Source: Chryseosolibacter sp964493505 (GTDB taxonomy: Bacteria; Bacteroidota; Bacteroidia; Cytophagales; Cyclobacteriaceae). Taken from it: 64,000 nt of DNA. Within the stretch, counting starts at the first letter, position 1, and each line of letters starts with the position of its first letter. The notes under the pieces were generated by a model. It had not been told where the DNA came from, did not search any database, and saw only the letters and a list, made by a program, of their open reading frames with translations. Where the stretch lies: contig CAZBNP010000012.1 in assembly GCA_964493505.1 (NCBI GenBank), positions 1-64,000 of the forward strand. The letters are read 5' to 3'. Position numbers and translations under genes: made by a program. Of the stretch, positions 50,226 through 59,654 are shown piece by piece.

Positions 50226-53200
50226 ATGATGAAAAATAGTCACATACTTATATTCGCCTGGTTGCTCGTCATATTGTCGTCGACAGCATGCTCGGAGAAG
50301 GCCGACCGACTGGATAAGGAAGATCGCTTTGACGGCTCGAAGTTCCGGGAACTCATACGGTCAACACCGGCGCGCACACCCGCCGAACAACAGGCGGGAT
50401 TCGTGCTCCCCGAAGGATTCGAGATTCAGCTATTCGCTTCCGAACCAGACATCGGCAAACCGATTAATCTCACATTCGATGCGAAAGGAAGAATGTGGGT
50501 TACCCAGTCATTCGAATATCCCTTTGCGGCCGCGGCAGGAAAAGGGAATGACCGGATCACCATTCTCGAAGACACCAACAGTGATGGCACGGCGGATGTT
50601 TTCACGAACGCCGTTGACACCCTGAACATTCCCATCGGTATCTATCCGATGGTCGATGGTGTCGTCGCTTACAGCATTCCCAATATCTATCGCTTTACTG
50701 ACAACGACGGCGACGGAAAGGCCGATGTGAGCAAACCGATCGTCGGACCGTTTGAACATCGGGATACCCACGGGATGGTAAACAACTTCATTCGTGGCTA
50801 TGACGGATGGATCCACGCTTGTCATGGCTTTACCAATCATTCTACCGTAGCGGGCGCGGACGGTGACTCGATTACGATGATCTCGGGAAATACCTTCCGT
50901 TTCCGACCCGACGGCAGCAGGGTGGAACACATGACACACGGAAGGATCAACCCTTTCGGGCTTGCGTACGATGAACGAGGTTATCTTTATTCTACGGACT
51001 GTCATACGTCACCGTTGTATCAATTGATACGTGGTGCGGATTATACACAATGGGGAAAGGAAGAAGGGATGGGATTCGCACCGGATATGAAACCGCTTGA
51101 AAAGGAGGCGACGGCGCTCGCGGGCCTCGCTTACTACGCTGACGTTCTCTATCCCAATGAATATCGAAACAACTTCTACATCGGCGACGCGGTGGCATCG
51201 CGCATATACCGGAACTCGTCCACGTTTACGGGATCGACGCCCGTGGGCAAGCTCGAAGAAGAGTTTGTGCTCAGCGATGATCCCTGGTTTCGTCCGGTAG
51301 ATGTCAAGCTGGGTCCTGATGGTGCGTTGTATGTCGCTGATTTCTACAATTCCATCATCGGTCATTACGAAGTTCCCCTGGATCATCCCAGCCGCGACAA
51401 GATCCGCGGACGGATATGGCGGATAACCTATAAGGATGCTACCCACAATAGAGTTGACCTGACGTCATCATCTGCTACAGACCTTATCGCAGCGCTCGAT
51501 CACGACAATCTTATGATTCGATTCGCCGCCGCGGATCAACTTGTTGAACGGGTCGGCACGTCGGTGGCGGATCAGGTGCGGGCGATTGTCGACAATGAAA
51601 CAACCGCGGCCAGGGCACGGGTTCACGGATTGTGGGTATTGCACCGGCTGGGTGCGTTAGCTGACGACATGATCCGCCGTGTGGCCGCAGATGGGAATCC
51701 GCTCATCCGGCTGCACACCATGCGGATATTGCTCGAAAAAGATCTCGGTTACAACGATTACTTCGCGCTGGTATCGAAGGCATTGTCGGACGACGATCCT
51801 CATGTCCGGCGTGCGGCAACGGAACTCCTGTCGAAGTTTTCGCAAATTTCCGCATTGACGACGGCGCTGGAGCAACGGGACCTTGTGCCAAAAGACGACT
51901 CACATCAGTTGTATACTACCCGGCTGATGCTCCGCACACTTTTGCGGAACGACAAGCTGATGGAGGAGGTGGTCGCCCGCGACTGGGATCAGAAGAATGC
52001 GAAGTATATCACTGATGTGATCGTAGGAGTGCCTTCGAAATCGGCGGCTCGTTTTCTGGCGCGTTATATTCAGGATTCTGACTGGACGGGGGAACAACTT
52101 GTGCGTCAATATGAACATCTCGCCCGATTCATTCCGTCCGATGACCTGACGAGTGTAATCGCTACTGCGGAGGAAAGGGGAAAGGAAGACATCGACCTCC
52201 AATACATTGCCTTTAAAGGTATTCAACAGGGTATCGCTAAACGCGGTGAGCGGGAAAGTGCGTCGATGCGAACATGGGGGAGGAGTCTGGCGGCAAACCT
52301 GCTGGAAATATTTCAGGGCAATGCAGATCCGGGTGCGACGAATGTGTTGGCTAAACATCGGCTCGCGGTGGAACTGGTGGGTAAGTATGGACTCAGCGAG
52401 CTTGAGCCGAATCTCGTAGCTTTCTTTGAGAATAATTATCGCGATGTTGATGTTCGTGTGTCTGCCATGCGATCGCTGCTCACACTCGATCGGGACAAAC
52501 ACGCTATCCTTGCCCGGAACATCCTGGAGAGCACAGCGTCGGCAAGGCTTAAAAGTCGCGTTGCTGAACTGCTGGCCGAGTTCCCGGGGTCCGAGACCCG
52601 CGCGGTGCTGGCTGATGTCAGGGATGCACCGCCAGATCTGCAATCGGCTGTTGCCATGGCGCTGGCTTCGTCGCCGGAAGGGAAGGATATTTTGTTTCAA
52701 AAGGTCCGGAACGGTGATATACTCCCGCGGACGCTCCTACAGCCGAGGGTCAACGAGCGCCTTATCCGCGGTCTATCTTTCCGCCAGGAACAGGAACTGG
52801 CTTCAATCACTGATCGACTTGAACCGTCGAGCAGGGAAATGCAGCTATTGATTGATACGCGACTGATCGCATTCAGTACAGCGAAAGAAGAGGTGGCCGC
52901 CGAAGTGGGTAAGGAGGTATTCGGGCAACATTGTTCGGCCTGTCATTCGATCGGTGGTCAAGGGGGCGCGATCGGCCCTCAACTTGATGGCGTAGGGAAG
53001 TGGGGAGCGCGCGCACTGACCGAGAAGATACTCGACCCGAACCGGAATGTGTCGGAAGCTTTCAGCATGTACACCATCCATACGAAAGACGGGAAAGTAC
53101 TCAGTGGACTTTTCCGACGCGAAGAAGGACAGATGCTCATATTCGCCGATATCGCCGGCAATGAGTTTTCCGTATCACAAGATAATATTGCGGAGAAAGG

Positions 53201-53300
53201 ACGGGCAGACTATACCCTGATGCCTGATCACTTTGGAGAACTCATTTCAAAGGATGACTTTAATGCACTGCTAAAATATTTGCTTAGCTTGCAAAGCTGA
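50226..53300 (+). CDS. PVC-type heme-binding CxxCH lipoprotein (propeller + HEAT + cytochrome c)
   Basis: 1024 residues, lipoprotein signal with SSTAC (Cys22). Residues ~60-400 are the PVC-type propeller (GFEIQLFASEPDIGKPINL, RPVDVKLGPDGALYVADFYNS) with Ca-binding-like DTNSDGTADV and DNDGDGKADV. Residues ~420-880 are HEAT-like repeats. The C-terminus has the heme motif CSACH (903-907) with IGGQGGAIGPQLDGVG. The first half resembles the propeller part of the 21102 gene. It is probably co-transcribed with the FG-GAP and NIPSNAP genes. Its start codon sits directly after the T-tract of a terminator, so it likely depends on read-through or an internal promoter. A second ATG at 50229 is also possible. 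Confidence 0.87.
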   Translation: MMKNSHILIFAWLLVILSSTACSEKADRLDKEDRFDGSKFRELIRSTPARTPAEQQAGFVLPEGFEIQLFASEPDIGKPINLTFDAKGRMWVTQSFEYPFAAAAGKGNDRITILEDTNSDGTADVFTNAVDTLNIPIGIYPMVDGVVAYSIPNIYRFTDNDGDGKADVSKPIVGPFEHRDTHGMVNNFIRGYDGWIHACHGFTNHSTVAGADGDSITMISGNTFRFRPDGSRVEHMTHGRINPFGLAYDERGYLYSTDCHTSPLYQLIRGADYTQWGKEEGMGFAPDMKPLEKEATALAGLAYYADVLYPNEYRNNFYIGDAVASRIYRNSSTFTGSTPVGKLEEEFVLSDDPWFRPVDVKLGPDGALYVADFYNSIIGHYEVPLDHPSRDKIRGRIWRITYKDATHNRVDLTSSSATDLIAALDHDNLMIRFAAADQLVERVGTSVADQVRAIVDNETTAARARVHGLWVLHRLGALADDMIRRVAADGNPLIRLHTMRILLEKDLGYNDYFALVSKALSDDDPHVRRAATELLSKFSQISALTTALEQRDLVPKDDSHQLYTTRLMLRTLLRNDKLMEEVVARDWDQKNAKYITDVIVGVPSKSAARFLARYIQDSDWTGEQLVRQYEHLARFIPSDDLTSVIATAEERGKEDIDLQYIAFKGIQQGIAKRGERESASMRTWGRSLAANLLEIFQGNADPGATNVLAKHRLAVELVGKYGLSELEPNLVAFFENNYRDVDVRVSAMRSLLTLDRDKHAILARNILESTASARLKSRVAELLAEFPGSETRAVLADVRDAPPDLQSAVAMALASSPEGKDILFQKVRNGDILPRTLLQPRVNERLIRGLSFRQEQELASITDRLEPSSREMQLLIDTRLIAFSTAKEEVAAEVGKEVFGQHCSACHSIGGQGGAIGPQLDGVGKWGARALTEKILDPNRNVSEAFSMYTIHTKDGKVLSGLFRREEGQMLIFADIAGNEFSVSQDNIAEKGRADYTLMPDHFGELISKDDFNALLKYLLSLQS

Positions 53301-53330
53301 CGGTTTGAGTCGAGATGATAAGAAGGAACT

Positions 53331-54533
53331 ATGAGAACACGAGTAGTTTATCTGTTTATAGTGATGGCTGCAGTACTGGCTGCCTGCGGTAACACGCAGC
53401 AGGATAGCGAGCGTATATCAACGACTCCGGCCGACACGGTAGCTTTCAAAAAACATATTCTGACCAGCGATTTTATCTCGGAGGGAGTTGCTGTTGGTGA
53501 TGTGAACCGCGATGGAAAAATTGATGTGTTGGCGGGTGCGTACTGGTTCAAGGCACCCGAATGGGAACGCAGCGAGATATTCGAGGGACAGGTTTTTGAT
53601 GGCGCGAAAGGGTATGCCAACTCGTTTGTCAACTTCAGCCTCGATGTTAATCAGGATGGATGGATCGATTTCGTACTGATCGGTTTTCCCGGAACACTTG
53701 CCTACTGGTATGAGAATCCAAAAAACAATCCGGGTCACTGGAAGAAGCATTTGATTCATGAGACTGTCCAGGTGGGAAATGAGTCGCCTCTCCTGGTTGA
53801 TGTTGACGGCGATGGAAGAAAGGATTTGCTTTGCGCGGATTCGAAGGAGAAACAGGTGGTCTGGTTAAAAGCGCCGTCATCGGAAACGCAGACACTGTGG
53901 ACGCTGCACACTATCAGCGGGAAGGGCGCTCCCGGCACAGATAGGTTTTCGCACGGCCTCGGCTTTGGTGATATCAACAATGACGGCAGAAAGGATGTCG
54001 TCATTACGAAGGGGTGGTGGGAGAGTCCTGCTGATCCGACGCAACCGGATTGGGTATTTCACCCCGCCACACTCGGCGAAGATTGTTCGCACATGCACGT
54101 CGTGGATGTAAACGGCGATGGGTTGAACGATGTGATAAGCGCGTCTGCACACCGGTACGGCATCTGGTGGCACGAACAACTTCCCGCGACCGCGGGTGAA
54201 CAGGCATGGCGGACACATGAGATCCACAAAGTCACTTCGCAGACGCACGCTTCGTCGCTTGCCCATATCAACGACGATGGACATATCGACTTTGTAACAG
54301 GCAAGCGCTTCTTTGCCCACAACGACACGGACAACGATCCCGGAGGACGCGAGCCGGCGATATTGTATTGGTTTGAATACACCCCGGGACAGCCTCCGTA
54401 CTTTGTTCCGCATGAGATCGATGACGACTCGGGAGTGGGACTGAATATTGTTGTTGAAGATATTACCGGAGATAGCGCAATTGACATTGTTGTATCAAAC
54501 AAGAAAGGAGTCTTTGTCTTCGAACGATTGTAG
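53331..54533 (+). CDS. FG-GAP/VCBS-repeat lipoprotein (seven-bladed propeller)
   Basis: 400 residues, lipoprotein signal with VLAAC (Cys19). At least six Ca-binding-like repeats of the FG-GAP/VCBS type are seen: DVNRDGKID, DVNQDGWID, DVDGDGRKD, DINNDGRKD, DVNGDGLND and INDDGHID, with DITGDSAID as a degenerate seventh. This number fits a seven-bladed beta-propeller. Such proteins bind or display glycans and proteins outside the cell; no catalytic motif was seen. It lies 30 bases after the third PVC-type gene and 44 bases before the NIPSNAP gene. Confidence 0.87.
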   Translation: MRTRVVYLFIVMAAVLAACGNTQQDSERISTTPADTVAFKKHILTSDFISEGVAVGDVNRDGKIDVLAGAYWFKAPEWERSEIFEGQVFDGAKGYANSFVNFSLDVNQDGWIDFVLIGFPGTLAYWYENPKNNPGHWKKHLIHETVQVGNESPLLVDVDGDGRKDLLCADSKEKQVVWLKAPSSETQTLWTLHTISGKGAPGTDRFSHGLGFGDINNDGRKDVVITKGWWESPADPTQPDWVFHPATLGEDCSHMHVVDVNGDGLNDVISASAHRYGIWWHEQLPATAGEQAWRTHEIHKVTSQTHASSLAHINDDGHIDFVTGKRFFAHNDTDNDPGGREPAILYWFEYTPGQPPYFVPHEIDDDSGVGLNIVVEDITGDSAIDIVVSNKKGVFVFERL

Positions 54534-54577
54534 TACCGGTATCCACCACCAGAACAAATAGCCAGGAAAAAAACACT

Positions 54578-55351
54578 ATGGAAAGGAGAGACTTTATTCA
54601 GAAATCGATTCTCACGACCGCCGGAGTTGCCGGCGCAGGATTGTCCGTCGCTGCCGCGCAAGCCCGTAAGAACAATCAGGTGTATGAGTTACGGGTGTAT
54701 CACATGAGACGCAACCTGAAGCCTATCGAAAACTACTTCACCAAAGCCCTGATCCCCGCGCTGAACAGGTTGGGTGTGAGCAACGTTGGGGTATTTACTG
54801 AATACAGCAGGAACGAGCCTCCCAAAGTGTACGCGCTGATCCCCTACGGGTCGATGGAGGAGTTTGGAAAGGTTACGCTCGCGCTGAGAGACGACAGCTT
54901 TTTTTTGCAAGCGAAACGCGAATACGACAGTATCCCTGAAGAGAGCGCTGTGTACGAACGCTACGACTCTTCATTGATGCTGGCGTTTGACCGGCTTCCG
55001 CAACTGGTTGTTCCGGCGAAGTCGCCGCGGCTATTTGAACTGCGTATCTATGAAGGCTACAGCGAAGACGCCGTAAAAAGAAAGGTACGAATGTTCAATG
55101 AAGGCGAGATTGATATATTTGATAAAGTAGAGATCAACGGCGTCTTTTTCGGCGAGAATCTCACGGGCCGGGGCATGCCGTGCCTGACCTATCTGTCGGT
55201 CTATGCAGACATGGCTGCGCGAGACACGGCCTGGAATAAGTTTCTGGCACACCCCGACTGGAAGAAACTGTCAACGGCTTCGGAATACGCCAATACAGTT
55301 TCAAGAATCTACCGGGTGTTTCTCGAACCGACCGTCTATTCGCAGATTTAG
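54578..55351 (+). CDS. NIPSNAP domain protein with Tat-like signal
   Basis: 257 residues. The N-terminus MERRDFIQKSILTTAGVAG resembles a twin-arginine signal (RRDF followed by a hydrophobic stretch to AAAQA). Two NIPSNAP repeats (ferredoxin-like dimeric barrel) follow, at ~30-120 (VYELRVYHMRRNLKPIENYF) and ~150-255 (LFELRIYEGYSEDAVKRKVRMF). The function of bacterial exported NIPSNAP proteins is not known. They often neighbour PVC-type heme proteins and sugar dehydrogenases, as here. Last gene of the accessory glycan region. Confidence 0.85.
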   Translation: MERRDFIQKSILTTAGVAGAGLSVAAAQARKNNQVYELRVYHMRRNLKPIENYFTKALIPALNRLGVSNVGVFTEYSRNEPPKVYALIPYGSMEEFGKVTLALRDDSFFLQAKREYDSIPEESAVYERYDSSLMLAFDRLPQLVVPAKSPRLFELRIYEGYSEDAVKRKVRMFNEGEIDIFDKVEINGVFFGENLTGRGMPCLTYLSVYADMAARDTAWNKFLAHPDWKKLSTASEYANTVSRIYRVFLEPTVYSQI

Positions 55352-55394
55352 CGGATTTTCCCGCTCCTGATACCCGTGGTCCGGGGCATTACAA

Positions 55395-55424
55395 TTTGGT
55401 GAAACAATATGGATATAAACTTTG
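55395..55424 (+). promoter_or_regulatory. Candidate promoter for uvrA
   Basis: TTTG at 55395-55398 and AAACTTTG at 55417-55424, 18 bases apart. The -7 element differs from TAnnTTTG by one base. Predicted start of transcription near 55431, about 15 bases before the uvrA ATG. Confidence 0.5.
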
Positions 55425-55445
55425 TATTATTCATATTTACCGGCC

Positions 55446-58316
55446 ATGGCTAAAGCAGCGACAGCAGAGCAGAACTACATAGATTCATCCGGGCACGAAA
55501 TGATCGAAGTTATCGGCGCCCGAGAGCACAACCTCAAAAATATCAGTGTCTCTTTTCCCCGGAACAGACTGGTGGTGATCACGGGTATCAGCGGAAGTGG
55601 CAAGTCGTCATTGGCGTTTGATACTATCTATGCCGAAGGGCAACGTCGCTATATGGAAAGTTTCTCGGCGTATGCCCGGAGCTTTCTGGGAAACCTCGAA
55701 CGGCCGGATGTTGACAAGATCAACGGATTGAGCCCGGTAATTTCAATCGAACAAAAGACCACTTCGAGAAACCCGCGGTCGACAGTCGGTACAGTCACCG
55801 AGATATACGACTTCATGCGCCTGTTGTATGCAAGAGCGGGTGAGGCGTACTCCTACCTTAGTGGCGAACGGATGATAAGGCAGTCGGAGGACCAGATCCT
55901 GGATGCCATCCTCGGCCAATTTAAGGGTCGGAAGCTGGTTATGCTCGCGCCGGTCGTAAAGGGTCGCAAAGGACACTACCGGGAGTTGTTCCAGCAAATC
56001 CGCAAGGCGGGCTATACAAAGGTAAGGGTCGACGGCGAAATGCGCGACATCACTGCAAAGATGCAGGTTGACCGGTACAAGATACACGATATTGAAATTG
56101 TTGTTGACAGGATTGTTGCCGACACCAAAGACAGGGCTCGAATCGGACAATCGATTGGCAGATCTTTGAAAGAGGGGAAGGGAGTAATGATGATCATTGA
56201 GGAGAACGGGAAGCTCCACCATTTTTCAAAATACCTGATGGACCCCAAAACAGGATTGTCGTATGACGAGCCCGCGCCGAATTCCTTTTCTTTTAATTCG
56301 CCGTACGGCGCATGTCCCGAGTGCAACGGATTGGGTCAGATTGAAGAGATCACCGAAGAGTCGGTCATTCCGGATAAGAACCTGAGTATAAGCCGGGGCG
56401 GTATCCTTCCGCTTGGAGAGTATCGCGATGTCTGGATATTCAAAAAAATCGCGGCGATACTTAAACGCTACAAACTTTCGTTGAGCACCCCGTTGAAGAA
56501 TATGCCGCGGGAGGTGTTGAATATTTTGCTGCACGGGGCGGACGAACCTGTCGATGTTCCCTCGGTGAAGTATCCGGGAACAGCGTGGACCACAAACTTC
56601 GAAGGCATAATAAGCTTTCTGAAAAAACAACGCGAAGAGGGATCGGAGGCGATCAAAAAGTGGGTCGAAGATTTCACGGAAGTAAGGACCTGTCCGGAAT
56701 GCAATGGCATGCGCCTGAAAAAGGAATCTCTTCATTTCAGGCTTGCCGGCAAAAATATCGCTGAACTTTCCGTGATGGGAATAGATGAACTTCGGGACTG
56801 GTTTACCGATCTCGAAAAAAGACTTGATGCCAAGCAACGCGTCATCGCCACAGAGGTTCTGAAAGAGATCCGCAAGCGTATTGGCTTTCTCCTTGACGTA
56901 GGTCTCGACTATCTGCATCTCCATCGTCCGATCCGCACGCTCAGCGGTGGCGAGTCACAACGCATACGGCTTGCTACACAGATTGGTACCCAGCTGGTTG
57001 GCGTTTTGTACATTCTGGATGAACCGAGTATCGGACTGCACGCGCGCGACAATGCCAAGCTGATAAAAGCACTTAAGGATCTTCGAGATCTGGGCAACTC
57101 TGTTATTGTGGTCGAGCACGACAAGGACATGATGCTTGAGTCGGACTACATTCTGGATATCGGACCGGGTGCCGGCCGACACGGCGGACAAGTAGTGGCT
57201 GAGGGGACTCCCGAAGAGTTCCTGCAATCCGGCAGCACAACTGCGGCATACCTCAATGGAGCACTGCGGGTGGCATTTTCACCCGATCGCAGGAAGGGCA
57301 ATGGCGGGAAACTTTCGCTGAAAGGCGCGTCAGGCAACAACCTCAGGAACGTAAGTGTCGCCATTCCCCTGGGAACGATGGTGTGTGTCACTGGTGTTTC
57401 CGGCAGTGGGAAGTCGACGCTCATCCACGATACGTTATTCCCTATCCTCAATCAGAAATTTTATCGCTCCCGGAGGGAACCCCTTCCGTATAAGAAGATT
57501 GAAGGGCTCGACGCCCTGGACAAGGTGATTGAAGTTGATCAGTCGCCTATTGGCCGGACACCTCGCTCAAATCCGGCGACGTACACGGGAGTGTTTACCG
57601 AGATCAGAGACCTGTTCTCACAATTGCCGGAAGCGAAGATTCGAGGGTATAAGACCGGCCGTTTTTCATTCAATGTAAAAGGAGGGCGTTGCGAAACATG
57701 CCAGGGTGCCGGCTTGCGCCTTATTGAAATGGATTTTCTGCCCGATGTTCATGTGCCCTGTGAGACCTGTAAGGGGAAGCGCTACAATCGTGAAACCCTG
57801 GAGGTACGCTTTAAGGGAAAGTCGATCTCGGATGTACTCAACATGACCGTGGAAGAAGCTGTCGCGTTTTTCGAACATCAACCGCGCATTCTCCGCAAGA
57901 TCAAAACGCTTTCTGACGTTGGCCTGGGCTACATCTCTCTGGGACAACACGCGACAACACTGTCGGGAGGGGAGGCGCAACGCGTGAAGCTTGCTACCGA
58001 GTTGTCTAAGAGAGATACCGGTAAGACATTTTATATTCTGGACGAGCCTACGACCGGACTGCACTTCCAGGATATTGCGCATCTTCTCGCTGTGCTGCAG
58101 AAACTCGTTGACAAAGGGAATACGGTACTGGTGATCGAGCACAATATGGACATCATCCGGGCGGCGGATTACATCGTCGACCTGGGGCCGGAAGGAGGCG
58201 CGGGTGGCGGGCGGATTGTAGCCAGGGGCACGCCGGAAGAGGTGTCAAACAATCCCGCCAGCTATACGGGTAGATTTCTTAAGCCTGAATTGATATTGAA
58301 TAGCCATGAGCAGTAG
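55446..58316 (+). CDS. uvrA: Excinuclease ABC subunit A
   Basis: 956-residue damage-recognition ATPase of nucleotide excision repair; works as a dimer with UvrB. Walker A motifs are at residues 47-55 (GISGSGKSS) and 650-658 (GVSGSGKST), and two signature LSGGE(S/A)QR motifs are present. Zinc modules 2 (RTCPECNGMRL) and 3 (GGRCETCQGAG, VPCETCKGKRYN) are intact. In the first module GACPECNGLG is present but the preceding Cys pair is replaced by YLMDPKTGLSYDEP, so this module has only two of four expected cysteines. The start at 55446 (MAKAATAEQ) follows a good promoter. The next gene overlaps by 11 bases. Confidence 0.97.
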   Translation: MAKAATAEQNYIDSSGHEMIEVIGAREHNLKNISVSFPRNRLVVITGISGSGKSSLAFDTIYAEGQRRYMESFSAYARSFLGNLERPDVDKINGLSPVISIEQKTTSRNPRSTVGTVTEIYDFMRLLYARAGEAYSYLSGERMIRQSEDQILDAILGQFKGRKLVMLAPVVKGRKGHYRELFQQIRKAGYTKVRVDGEMRDITAKMQVDRYKIHDIEIVVDRIVADTKDRARIGQSIGRSLKEGKGVMMIIEENGKLHHFSKYLMDPKTGLSYDEPAPNSFSFNSPYGACPECNGLGQIEEITEESVIPDKNLSISRGGILPLGEYRDVWIFKKIAAILKRYKLSLSTPLKNMPREVLNILLHGADEPVDVPSVKYPGTAWTTNFEGIISFLKKQREEGSEAIKKWVEDFTEVRTCPECNGMRLKKESLHFRLAGKNIAELSVMGIDELRDWFTDLEKRLDAKQRVIATEVLKEIRKRIGFLLDVGLDYLHLHRPIRTLSGGESQRIRLATQIGTQLVGVLYILDEPSIGLHARDNAKLIKALKDLRDLGNSVIVVEHDKDMMLESDYILDIGPGAGRHGGQVVAEGTPEEFLQSGSTTAAYLNGALRVAFSPDRRKGNGGKLSLKGASGNNLRNVSVAIPLGTMVCVTGVSGSGKSTLIHDTLFPILNQKFYRSRREPLPYKKIEGLDALDKVIEVDQSPIGRTPRSNPATYTGVFTEIRDLFSQLPEAKIRGYKTGRFSFNVKGGRCETCQGAGLRLIEMDFLPDVHVPCETCKGKRYNRETLEVRFKGKSISDVLNMTVEEAVAFFEHQPRILRKIKTLSDVGLGYISLGQHATTLSGGEAQRVKLATELSKRDTGKTFYILDEPTTGLHFQDIAHLLAVLQKLVDKGNTVLVIEHNMDIIRAADYIVDLGPEGGAGGGRIVARGTPEEVSNNPASYTGRFLKPELILNSHEQ

Positions 58317-58557
58317 CAGGACAAATCACTACTGGTTCGGGCTGGCGTTTATCGCGCTGGGAATCTACTATGTCGTTCAACGCGACTACCTGGAGTTCAG
58401 TCTCTACCTGTGCGCAGGGATGACCTTCATAGTCAACGCATTTACGATGAGCCCGGCGGCGGCGCCGTATAGAAAGCCGCTGGTCATCATTACCTGGCTG
58501 CTGATCGGAGTTTCCGGAATTCTGTTTTTGTATATGCTGCAGTTCAAGTATCTGTAA
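58306..58557 (+). CDS. Small membrane protein of unknown function
   Basis: 83 residues with three hydrophobic segments at about 10-24 (FGLAFIALGIYYVVQ), 29-47 and 58-77 (LVIITWLLIGVSGILFLYML). I do not recognise a family. Its start lies 11 bases inside uvrA, which implies translational coupling, and the histidine kinase gene follows after 44 bases. It may therefore be a companion of either neighbour. The ATG at 58306 is the only start giving this length. Confidence 0.7.
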   Translation: MSSSRTNHYWFGLAFIALGIYYVVQRDYLEFSLYLCAGMTFIVNAFTMSPAAAPYRKPLVIITWLLIGVSGILFLYMLQFKYL

Positions 58558-58601
58558 TGCAACTGACCTGATATTTTTTTTACAACCTATTGAATGATCG
58601 C

Positions 58602-59654
58602 GTGAACAAGAAACGGCTCTACTGGACTATGCAGATCGGAGGGTGGCTCCTCTACGCGATCGTACAGATCTTTAGCGCCATCATTGCCGGCGGAGGTACG
58701 TCCGAGAGAATCGCGTTCCTCTTTCTGGAATCAATGCTGCCATTGTTTGTGACACATGGTGCACGAACGCTGCTTCAACCCGGCGCGTGGCTAAAGATAG
58801 GCGTGCCGCGCCTGATCGCGCGAGTGGTGTCTATGTCGCTGTTGTGCGGGCTGGTGTACTATTTCCTGAGACTGCCGGTGAGCTATATGCTCGGAATGTA
58901 CGATGCGGAAGTTGCTTTTGACCCGGGATGGATCCTGGGGTTGTCAATCGTCTACGCGGTGATCTTTTTCCTGTGGTTCGTGCTGTATTTCACCTATCAT
59001 TATTTTGACCGGTACAACAAGAGCCTGAAATATGAAGCATCGATGGTTCAGATAGAGTTGAACAATCTGAAATCTCAGCTCAATCCGCATTTTATCTTCA
59101 ATGCTTTAAACAGTATCCGGGCACTTGTTGACGAAAACCCAGGGAAAGCCAAGCTGGCAATTAATCAGCTTTCGAATATTCTCAGAAATTCCCTCGCATC
59201 TGATAAAAAGAGACTGATGAAATTCGGTGACGAGCTGAAGATTGTAAAGGATTATCTGGGTCTCGAGCATATCCGGTTCGAGGAGCGGCTAAAGACGGGG
59301 TTCGATATCGATCCCGCATCCCATCGGTTTTACGTACCCCCGCTGATGATTCAGACACTTGTTGAGAACGGCATCAAACATGGCATCTCAAAGCTCACCG
59401 CCGGCGGAGTGGTGCAGATAACCACGGAGGTGGAGAATGACCGGTTGCGGATCCAGATCCGAAACAGCGGCCGTTTGGGAGACGTGGAGCGGAAGCATGG
59501 TACCGGATTAGGTATCAAAAATACCGTTCAACGATTGAAATTGATATATGGGGATACTGCTTCCTTTCGAATTGTTAATGAAAACGATAGTTTTGTGCTG
59601 ACAGAAATTGTAATACCACAAAAACACAGCTATGAGAGCATTAATCGTGGATGA
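58602..59654 (+). CDS. LytS-type membrane sensor histidine kinase
   Basis: About 350 residues. Four hydrophobic segments lie in the N-terminal ~135 residues (e.g. QIGGWLLYAIVQIFSAII, YAVIFFLWFVLYFTYHYF). The cytoplasmic kinase begins with the phospho-acceptor block LKSQLNPHFIFNALNSIRALV (His in NPHF), and the ATP-binding part contains TLVENGIKHGISK and HGTGLGIKN. It belongs to the PF06580 (LytS/YehU) histidine kinase family and pairs with the LytTR regulator, with which it overlaps by 23 bases. Start is uncertain: TTG 58590, GTG 58602 (chosen, gives MNKKRLYW) or ATG 58629. The signal sensed is unknown. Confidence 0.9.
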   Translation: MNKKRLYWTMQIGGWLLYAIVQIFSAIIAGGGTSERIAFLFLESMLPLFVTHGARTLLQPGAWLKIGVPRLIARVVSMSLLCGLVYYFLRLPVSYMLGMYDAEVAFDPGWILGLSIVYAVIFFLWFVLYFTYHYFDRYNKSLKYEASMVQIELNNLKSQLNPHFIFNALNSIRALVDENPGKAKLAINQLSNILRNSLASDKKRLMKFGDELKIVKDYLGLEHIRFEERLKTGFDIDPASHRFYVPPLMIQTLVENGIKHGISKLTAGGVVQITTEVENDRLRIQIRNSGRLGDVERKHGTGLGIKNTVQRLKLIYGDTASFRIVNENDSFVLTEIVIPQKHSYESINRG

